From positions 512-12,040 of the forward strand of contig JAGLBF010000051.1 in the NCBI GenBank assembly GCA_018260375.1: a DNA stretch of 11,529 nucleotides. The letters run 5' to 3'. This DNA comes from Deinococcus sp. Its GTDB lineage: Bacteria; Deinococcota; Deinococci; Deinococcales; Deinococcaceae. The position numbers and the translations under genes were made by a program. Every line of letters begins with the position of its first letter. The first letter of the stretch is position 1. Shown one piece after another: positions 6,213-11,529 of the stretch. The notes beneath the pieces were generated by a model. It worked only from the letters and a program-made list of their open reading frames with translations, was not told the DNA's origin and searched no databases.

Positions 6213-6264
6213 TGACAATAGAAAGTGCCGCCAGTTTAATTGCTGGCGGCACTTTCTATTGTCA
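6213..6264. terminator. Perfect 22-bp stem hairpin, possible hrpB terminator
   Basis: TGACAATAGAAAGTGCCGCC begins a 22-nt left arm (6213-6234) whose exact reverse complement is 6243-6264, with an 8-nt loop TTTAATTG. It lies 120 bp after hrpB. No T run follows on either strand and the stem is longer than usual, so it may instead be a repeat element, a small-RNA structure or a bidirectional end point. Confidence 0.5.
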
Positions 6265-6387
6265 TTCCCTTAAGTTATAAGGATTATGGTTGAATGTTGT
6301 TAAAAATGTAATGAGGGAAGGGTAGCGAACAGAGGACCAAGTACAGATTTCGTGAAGAGACAGGCGGCGCCTCTGGGGCTTTGCTGG

Positions 6388-6433
6388 AATGAGGGCGAAT
6401 GCGTATCTTTTCTTACTCGCATCCGCCCTCATT
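6388..6433 (-). terminator. 16-bp stem hairpin downstream of lon
   Basis: AATGAGGGCGAATGCG (6388-6403) pairs with 6418-6433 at 15 of 16 positions around a 14-nt loop. It is 36 bp past the lon stop on the minus strand. There is no T tract after it, so termination is a likely rather than proven role. Confidence 0.5.
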
Positions 6434-6468
6434 CAATCAGAAACAACCTGATTTAATCAGAAGCCGTA

Positions 6469-8943
6469 TTAGGCACTCGCACTTTTGCGCCGTGAGGGCT
6501 TACGAGCCACTTCTACTGTGGCTGGCGCACTGTCATCTTCACGCTGTTCCAGGGTATGCAAGCCGCCCACAATGGCAACATCTAGCACTTCGTCCAGGTG
6601 CTCGGCAGGGTGAAACTGCATACTGGCACGCAGGTGGGCGGGAATGTCGCGCAGGTCGGCTTCATTGATCTTGGGCATGATGATGTGCTTGATGCCGGCG
6701 CGGCGTGCACCCAGCACTTTTTCCTTGAGTCCGCCAATCGGCAGGTAACGGCCCGTGAGGGTGATTTCGCCCGTCATAGCGACGTCATGCCGTGCGGGGA
6801 TACCTGTGAGGGCGCTGATCATGCTTGTGGCAATCGCGCCGCCCGCGCTAGGGCCTTCTTTGGGAATGGCCCCAGCAGGAAAGTGAACGTGGATTTCGGA
6901 GTTGTCAATGAGGTCTTTGTCAATGTGAAACCGTTCGGCATTGGCCTTGATGTAGGTCAGCGCGGCGCGGGCCGATTCTTTCATCACGTCGCCCAGTTGC
7001 CCGGTGAGTACCAGGCCCTTGCCAGGGCTCACCGAGGTTTCTACAAACAGAATGTCACCACCCACAGGGGTGTAAAACATGCCCGTTGCCAGCCCCACCG
7101 TGTCCTCGCGGGCTTCGGTTTCGGGGGTGTAGCGGCTTTGGCCCAGGTAACGCTCAAGTTCTTTATCAGTCACCTTGACACGCTTGGCCTCGCCCGAGGC
7201 CAGCCTGCGGGCCACCTTGCGGGCCACCGTACCAATTTCGCGCTCCAGGTTACGCACGCCAGCCTCGCGGGTGTAGTTGCTGATCAGGCGCTCTAGAGCC
7301 GCGTCCGTAATCTGTATCTGGTTGTTTTTTAGCCCGTTTTGGTTGAGTTGGCGCGGCAGCAAGTAGCGCTTGGCGATTTCTAGCTTCTCTTGCTCGATGT
7401 AGCTAGAAAAGTCAATAACTTCCATGCGGTCATAGAGTGCAGCCGGGATCTGCTCGGGGTAGTTGGCCGTAGCGATAAACAGCACTTCGCTGAGGTCAAA
7501 GGGTACGCCCAGGTAGTGGTCAGTAAAGTGCTGGTTTTGGGCAGGGTCAAGCACTTCTAGCAGGGCGCTCGAGGGGTCGCCCTGGTGTGAGCTACCCAGC
7601 TTGTCAATTTCGTCCAGCAAAATCACCGGGTTTTTGGTACCAGCGGTACGCAGCCCCTGGATCAGGCGCCCAGGCATAGCACCGATGTAGGTACGGCGGT
7701 GTCCGCGAATGTCAGATTCGTCGCGTGCGCCGCCCAGGGCAATACGCACATACTTGCGCCCCAGCGACTTGGCGATGCTCTGGGCGATCGAGGTTTTGCC
7801 CACCCCAGGAGGGCCAGTAAAGACCAAAATAGGGCCTTTGTTGGCTTCGCCGGGGTCTAGCTCGCCGCGCTCGGCTCTGGCGCCGCGCAGTTGCCTGACC
7901 GCCAGATATTCCAGCACGCGGTCTTTGACCTTTTCTAGGCCGTAGTGGTCTTCGTCAAGCACACGGGCGGCTTCAGATACGTCAAGCTGGTCGTCGCTGC
8001 GTATATTCCAGGGCAATTCGGTAACCCAGGTCAGGTAGCTGCGAATCACACTGGCTTCGGCTGCGTCAGGGTGCATGCGTGACAGGCGGTTGACTTCGCG
8101 GTCAATCTCCTTTTTCACGTCAGGCAGTAAGTTGAGGGCCTCAATCTTTTGCCTAAATTCGTCAACTTCATCTACGTCGCCGTCTTCAGCGCCACTCAGT
8201 TCTTTTTGTATCACCTTCATCTGCTCACGCAGGTAGTATTCACGCTGGTTACGGTCAATCTCTTCCTTAACCTGGGCGCGAATTTTTTGCTGTAGACCCA
8301 TTACTTCGGCCTCGGCATCCAGAAGCGTCAGTACCCTTTTCAGGCGGCCTGCTAGCGTTGTTTCTTCCAGCACGGCTTGCTTGTCTTCCAGGCGGAAATC
8401 TAGGTGAAAGGCAATAAAGTCAGCGACTTCACCCGGATCTTCTTTGCTTTGGATAGACTGCACCGCGTCCGAAGTCAGGTGCTTGCCATTGCTGATGATT
8501 TCTTCAAACTTTTCATTGAGTTCACGGCTCAGCGCCTTAACTTCGGCAGATTTGCTGGCACGTACCCGAATAGGCTCTACGTCAGCGCGGATGTACTCAC
8601 CCTTGCTGTACTGGGTGACACGCACGCGCTCTAAAGCTGACACGAGCATTTGCACGGTGCCGTCGGGGTTTTTGCGCACCCGCAGCACGTTACACGCCGT
8701 ACCAACATCAAAGAGGTCTTCGCCAGTGGGGTCGTCAACGTCTTTGTCGCGCTGGGAGACAATCAGTATCACCTTGTCGCTGTTCATCGCGGCCTCAATG
8801 GCCTCAATGCTCAAGCTGCGGGCGGCGTCGATGTGTTGCACCATGCTGGGATAGATAACGCTGCCGCGTACCGGGCAGACGGGAATATTAGAGGGGATAG
8901 AGGTATTGCTAGAGGTAAAACCTTGGCTATCGTTGGCAGTCAT
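6469..8943 (-). CDS. lon: ATP-dependent protease Lon (LonA type)
   Basis: An 824-residue LonA protease, a cytosolic hexamer that unfolds and degrades damaged and regulatory proteins. The N-terminal Lon substrate-binding domain covers about 18-210 (PVCPVRGSVIYPSM at 21-34). A coiled coil follows with NQREYYLREQMKVIQKEL (232-249). The AAA+ module has Walker A GPPGVGKT (377-384), ARDESDIRGHRRTYIGAMPG (406-425) and Walker B ILLDEID (441-447). The S16 domain has catalytic Ser699 in KEGPSAGG and Lys742 in GGLKEKV, spaced as in E. coli Lon. The C-terminus ends in a basic tail (RKPSRRKSASA). ATG 8943 is preceded by a strong AAAAGGAG site and a good promoter. Deinococcus genomes can hold more than one lon; this is complete and looks active. 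Confidence 0.98.
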   Translation of the reverse strand: MTANDSQGFTSSNTSIPSNIPVCPVRGSVIYPSMVQHIDAARSLSIEAIEAAMNSDKVILIVSQRDKDVDDPTGEDLFDVGTACNVLRVRKNPDGTVQMLVSALERVRVTQYSKGEYIRADVEPIRVRASKSAEVKALSRELNEKFEEIISNGKHLTSDAVQSIQSKEDPGEVADFIAFHLDFRLEDKQAVLEETTLAGRLKRVLTLLDAEAEVMGLQQKIRAQVKEEIDRNQREYYLREQMKVIQKELSGAEDGDVDEVDEFRQKIEALNLLPDVKKEIDREVNRLSRMHPDAAEASVIRSYLTWVTELPWNIRSDDQLDVSEAARVLDEDHYGLEKVKDRVLEYLAVRQLRGARAERGELDPGEANKGPILVFTGPPGVGKTSIAQSIAKSLGRKYVRIALGGARDESDIRGHRRTYIGAMPGRLIQGLRTAGTKNPVILLDEIDKLGSSHQGDPSSALLEVLDPAQNQHFTDHYLGVPFDLSEVLFIATANYPEQIPAALYDRMEVIDFSSYIEQEKLEIAKRYLLPRQLNQNGLKNNQIQITDAALERLISNYTREAGVRNLEREIGTVARKVARRLASGEAKRVKVTDKELERYLGQSRYTPETEAREDTVGLATGMFYTPVGGDILFVETSVSPGKGLVLTGQLGDVMKESARAALTYIKANAERFHIDKDLIDNSEIHVHFPAGAIPKEGPSAGGAIATSMISALTGIPARHDVAMTGEITLTGRYLPIGGLKEKVLGARRAGIKHIIMPKINEADLRDIPAHLRASMQFHPAEHLDEVLDVAIVGGLHTLEQREDDSAPATVEVARKPSRRKSASA

Positions 8944-8949
8944 TTGATA

Positions 8950-8957
8950 CTCCTTTT
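8950..8957 (-). promoter_or_regulatory. Shine-Dalgarno site of lon
   Basis: AAAAGGAG on the minus strand lies 6 nt before ATG 8943. It fixes the start and contrasts with the leaderless-looking genes elsewhere in the window. Confidence 0.85.
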
Positions 8958-8976
8958 AACCGAAAACTTGAGTGTC

Positions 8977-9005
8977 ATTGTATCAAGTAAGCAAGGCCAT
9001 TACAA
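8977..9005 (-). promoter_or_regulatory. Sigma-70-type promoter of lon
   Basis: On the minus strand -35 TTGTAA (9005-9000), a 17-bp spacer and -10 TACAAT (8982-8977) are well placed, giving a 5' leader of roughly 27 nt. No clear heat-shock inverted repeat is seen near it. The rest of the 300-bp lon/LamG divergent gap shows no gene. Confidence 0.7.
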
Positions 9006-9202
9006 GTATTATCCTAGAGGGTATGGCTCTGTGTGGCTATACGCAACAAGGCTTATGGTGGCAGCTAGCATCAGATAAAAAGCCCGCTGAGACGGTATCT
9101 GTAGCCGAGTGCTGGGCGGCAGGGGTATGCTGAGGGAATCTTTATGCTTTTTCTACAACAGCGTCAGATTGCCTACAAGCGCCCGCATTTAGCCGTGAGC
9201 TG

Positions 9203-9234
9203 CTGACAGATCGGTGACGCAAGTTATCTAGAAT
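9203..9234 (+). promoter_or_regulatory. Probable promoter of the LamG-like gene
   Basis: CTGACA (9203-9208) resembles a -35. TAGAAT (9229-9234, 20-bp spacing) or TATCTA (9225-9230, 16-bp spacing) can act as -10. ATG 9244 is only 9 nt after TAGAAT, and there is no Shine-Dalgarno sequence, so the message may be leaderless or nearly so. Confidence 0.45.
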
Positions 9235-9243
9235 CGCCCTATT

Positions 9244-10242
9244 ATGACTAAAGCGTTGCTGCTTCTGACCGCTCTCAGCCTCCTGCCTGCTGCCAGTGCC
9301 CAGGCCACTGTTCCAGTCACCACTGCCACCACCACCGCGCCTACCACCACCGCGCCCGTTGTACAGACTCAACCTGCGCTCAGCCAGTCGCCCTTGTTGC
9401 CCAAAAGCAGCGAAACGGTGACATTCAAACTGCCTTTGCCCTCAAATACCTCGGCGGCGCCTGTGCTGAGCATCAGTGGCCCTGCCGGAGCCAAGCAGAG
9501 CCTTAAGGCCGTGAGCGTCAATAACGGCGTGGCCAGCTACGAAACCACCTTTGCCAAAGACGGTGTGTACACGTTGAATGTCACAGGTCAGCCTGCCCAG
9601 CGCGTGGTGGTGCGCCAGCCCAAAAACCGCCTGGACGCCAGTATCTTGCACCTCAACTTTGACGGAGCCAAGCCACTGGCTGACCTGTCGGACTTTGGCA
9701 ACGACGGCAAGGCCGTGGGTGACGTAAAAATTGTGGAGGGCAAGGTGGGTAAGGGTGTGGCCTTTGGTAACGAAGCCAGCTATGTAGCGTTTCCCCGCAG
9801 CGCCGTACTCGAAACACCCGTGCAGAACATGACCATGAGCGTGTGGGTCAAGGCGGGCAGCAACAAAGGCTACTCTGACTTTTTTACTAAAGGCGACTGG
9901 AACGTGCTCAAGACCGATGCCAAAAATAGCTCCATTGACTTTTTTACGGGTGGCTGGCGGCGCGGTGAAAACGAAGTGGCCCTGCCCAAAGACTGGGTAG
10001 GCAACTGGCACCACCTGGTCGGCGTGGTCGAAGGCGATACCTCGCGCCTGTATGTTGACGGCAAACTGGTGCGGGAAACCGAGGTAGAAGGGGACTTGAA
10101 GTACACGCCCTACCCCTGGAACTTGGGCCGCAACGCCGAAGCCCCCGAAGGGCGCGGCTTTGTCGGCACTCTGGATGACGTGCGAATCTACCCCTTTGCG
10201 TTGACTAGCCAAGAAGTCACCGCGCTGTATCAAGGCCATTAA
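9244..10242 (+). CDS. Secreted LamG-like (concanavalin A fold) domain protein
   Basis: A 332-residue exported protein. Residues 1-19 are a Sec signal peptide (MTKALLLLTALSLLPAASA, cleavage before Gln20). A Thr/Pro-rich linker (about 21-45, with TTTAP repeated) leads to an Ig-like beta region (about 55-124). A LamG/concanavalin A-like jellyroll follows: ILHLNFDG (134-141), DFGNDGKAVG (150-159), GKVGKGVAFG (166-175), MTMSVWVKAG (196-205), NWHHLVGVVEGDTSRLYVDG (254-273) and GTLDDVRIYPFALTSQEV (308-325). Such domains usually bind sugars or proteins outside the cell; no catalytic residues can be named. The likely location is the periplasm or cell envelope. It is divergent from lon and followed by a hairpin, so probably a single transcript. 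The fold is clear, the ligand unknown. Confidence 0.88.
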   Translation: MTKALLLLTALSLLPAASAQATVPVTTATTTAPTTTAPVVQTQPALSQSPLLPKSSETVTFKLPLPSNTSAAPVLSISGPAGAKQSLKAVSVNNGVASYETTFAKDGVYTLNVTGQPAQRVVVRQPKNRLDASILHLNFDGAKPLADLSDFGNDGKAVGDVKIVEGKVGKGVAFGNEASYVAFPRSAVLETPVQNMTMSVWVKAGSNKGYSDFFTKGDWNVLKTDAKNSSIDFFTGGWRRGENEVALPKDWVGNWHHLVGVVEGDTSRLYVDGKLVRETEVEGDLKYTPYPWNLGRNAEAPEGRGFVGTLDDVRIYPFALTSQEVTALYQGH

Positions 10243-10298
10243 GCGTCTGAACAGCATGTACAGCGGCGCCGAAGGCCCTAAAAGGCTCTAGGTTGTCA

Positions 10299-10335
10299 GC
10301 TGCCGCCTACCAGCAGGAGCAGGGCAGGTGGCAGC
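10299..10335 (+). terminator. Hairpin downstream of the LamG-like gene
   Basis: GCTGCCGCCT (10299-10308) pairs with AGGTGGCAGC (10326-10335) as ten base pairs including one G-U, with a 17-nt loop. It lies about 57 bp after the stop. No strong T run follows, so a role in termination is only probable. Confidence 0.4.
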
Positions 10336-10368
10336 GCCTATATGTCTGTCCTTGCCAGTGCCGCAACC

Positions 10369-10441
10369 CACAGTCCGTCACTCACAGCGCGTCATTCATA
10401 GTCCGTCATTACACAGTCAGTCATTACACAGTCCTTTTATA
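10369..10441 (+). repeat. Five degenerate 14-15-bp direct repeats upstream of the phosphoesterase gene
   Basis: Units start at 10369, 10383, 10397, 10412 and 10427, with consensus CACAGTCCGTCATTA. The first two are 14 bp, the others 15 bp, and the last diverges into TTTTATA. The array ends within a TATAAG (10438-10443) that could be a -10, about 45 nt before the ATG. It could be a regulator-binding array or a decaying tandem repeat. Confidence 0.65.
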
Positions 10442-10475
10442 AGCCATGCGCCCCATTCCTTCTCATAAGCTCCTC

Positions 10476-10482
10476 AAGGAGG
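10476..10482 (+). promoter_or_regulatory. Shine-Dalgarno site of the phosphoesterase gene
   Basis: AAGGAGG lies 4 nt before ATG 10487. It is strong but close, and it supports this start. Confidence 0.75.
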
Positions 10483-10486
10483 CCCT

Positions 10487-11455
10487 ATGACCACCCGCCG
10501 TTCACTGCTCAAAGCCGTTCCATTGCTGGCCGGTTTACCCCTGCTGGGCCGCGCTGAAGCGCAACTGGCCGCGCCGATTGCAGCCGGGGCCGACCTGACA
10601 CTGGCCCACCTCACCGACATTCACTTTGGAACGGACTTGCTCGATAAAGCCCGCCTTAAGCCTGGGCTCAGTGCGGAGGGCCTCACCACGACCCTTCGTC
10701 ATGCTCAGGCCCAGGGCGTGCAACTGATTTTGCAAGGGGGCGACCTGTTGGGCGAAGCCTTTAACAAGCCAGCCAGCCAGGTAGAGCCGCAGGTAAAAGG
10801 CGTGCTAGACATCCTGAACCGCGAAGCCAAAGTGCCTGTATACCATGCCATTGGTAACCATGACATCTGGGGCTGGGACAAAAAGGACAGCGGCACTACA
10901 GGCAAGGAGCCGCTGTGGGGCAAGGGCTGGATCATGCAGGCGCTGGGACTTAAAACGCCGTATTATGCCTTTGATAAGGGCGCCTGGCATTTTGTGGTGC
11001 TTGATGATATTCAGCCTGGCGAAGACCGTGACTATGTGGTCAAGCTGGATGATGAGCAGTATGCCTGGCTCAAAGATGATCTCGCTGCCCATAAGAGCAA
11101 ACCCACCTTAATTTTGTCGCATGCGCCTATTCTGAGCGTGGCTGCGTACTTTGACGGCAACAACAACCTCAGTGGCGACTGGAAAATCAGCGGTAGCACC
11201 GTGCATATTGATGCGCCCCGCCTCAAGGCCCTGTTCAAGAAAAACCCCCAGGTCAAGCTGTGCCTATCGGGCCACACTCACTTGGTAGACCAGGCGCTTT
11301 ACAACGGCGTGCAGTACGCCAATAACGGCGCGGTGTCGGCGGCCTCATGGTACGGCAACATGCAAGAAACTGTCCCTGGCTACGGCTTGGTGCGGTTGTG
11401 GAATGACGGACGGGTACAAGTGACCTACCAGCCCAGCGGCTTCAAGCTGGAATAG
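10487..11455 (+). CDS. Tat-exported calcineurin-like metallophosphoesterase
   Basis: A 322-residue phosphoesterase of the calcineurin-like superfamily. The N-terminus is a twin-arginine signal, TRRSLLKA (3-10), with a hydrophobic stretch and likely cleavage after AEA (23-25), so it should be exported folded through Tat. The metal-binding motifs appear in order: DIH (44-46), GGD (84-86), GNHD (123-126), SHAP (211-214) and GHTH (262-265). All ligands for a two-metal centre are present. The arrangement resembles CpdA/Icc-like and other exported phosphodiesterases, but the substrate (cyclic nucleotide, phospholipid head group or other phosphoester) cannot be told. A strong Shine-Dalgarno sequence and an upstream repeat array suggest regulated expression. 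Nothing links it to the preceding LamG gene beyond same-strand adjacency and a shared extracytoplasmic location. Confidence 0.92.
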   Translation: MTTRRSLLKAVPLLAGLPLLGRAEAQLAAPIAAGADLTLAHLTDIHFGTDLLDKARLKPGLSAEGLTTTLRHAQAQGVQLILQGGDLLGEAFNKPASQVEPQVKGVLDILNREAKVPVYHAIGNHDIWGWDKKDSGTTGKEPLWGKGWIMQALGLKTPYYAFDKGAWHFVVLDDIQPGEDRDYVVKLDDEQYAWLKDDLAAHKSKPTLILSHAPILSVAAYFDGNNNLSGDWKISGSTVHIDAPRLKALFKKNPQVKLCLSGHTHLVDQALYNGVQYANNGAVSAASWYGNMQETVPGYGLVRLWNDGRVQVTYQPSGFKLE

Positions 11456-11472
11456 GGCGCAGCAGAAGGTCT

Positions 11473-11515
11473 AGGCGCTGGGGCAATAGACTCACGGCCT
11501 GATCGCCTAGCGCCT
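11473..11515 (+). terminator. Weak inverted repeat after the phosphoesterase gene
   Basis: AGGCGCT (11473-11479) and AGCGCCT (11509-11515) are exact reverse complements with a 29-nt gap, beginning 17 bp after the stop. The long loop and missing T run make termination uncertain. The remaining bases to the window end show no gene. Confidence 0.25.
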
Positions 11516-11529
11516 GGTCAACACCAAAC

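Larger units (their letters stand above)
6094..6468. other. Convergent hrpB-lon intergenic region, non-coding
   Basis: 375 bp between two converging genes. It holds the 22-bp-stem hairpin (6213-6264), the lon-proximal hairpin (6388-6433) and a small AATCAG/CTGATT stem (6435-6453). A TATAAT (6099-6104) just after the hrpB stop could be a -10, but no matching -35 is present. Base composition is AT-rich compared with the flanking genes. I see no convincing small protein gene. Confidence 0.6.

Noticed and set aside
6598..7296. 232-codon frame opposite lon
   Set aside because: It lies wholly within the conserved protease domain coding of lon, with no motif of its own.
9442..10257. Long antisense frame (271 codons) over the LamG-like gene
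   Set aside because: The plus strand has a clear signal peptide and LamG motifs; the antisense frame has no recognisable domain and arises from codon bias.
10369..10441. Second CRISPR array
   Set aside because: Units are contiguous, only 14-15 bp and degenerate, with no spacers.

Overview
This window most likely comes from a member of Deinococcota, probably a Deinococcus of moderate GC. The evidence is the overall gene style, a CRISPR repeat ending in GAAAC, and TANNNT -10 boxes lying only 6-9 nt in front of several start codons. That last layout is the leaderless arrangement known to be common in Deinococcus. The genus is an inference; no rRNA or other marker is present.

Left end (1-274): the tail of a CRISPR array with four 37-bp repeats and three complete spacers. 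The last repeat carries one substitution, so this is the leader-distal end. No cas genes are in view. The array runs head-on into a gamma-glutamylcyclotransferase-fold gene (827 to 309, minus). A divergent 5-formyltetrahydrofolate cyclo-ligase gene follows (1117-1698), then a tRNA-Lys(CTT) with a textbook promoter and a terminator.

Centre-left (about 1851-3443): an AT-richer accessory segment sits between two imperfect 66-bp direct copies of the sequence that begins at the tRNA CCA end and includes its terminator. It holds a minus-strand gene for a protein resembling the helix-hairpin-helix (EndoIII/HhH-GPD) fold, with two in-frame tandem duplications. Divergent from it is a small gene that appears to be split by a 74-bp element with perfect 12-bp terminal inverted repeats. 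This is the most unusual part of the window.

Centre and right: housekeeping genes. These are the DEAH-box helicase hrpB (3505-6093, plus) and the convergent ATP-dependent protease lon (8943 to 6469, minus). They are separated by 375 bp holding two long hairpins, one with a perfect 22-bp stem. Divergent from lon is a secreted LamG-like (concanavalin A-fold) protein. After a 244-bp gap with a hairpin and five degenerate 14-15-bp direct repeats comes a Tat-exported calcineurin-like metallophosphoesterase.

The genes do not form one pathway. The window reads as a conserved chromosomal backbone with a CRISPR tail and a small tRNA-adjacent accessory island.
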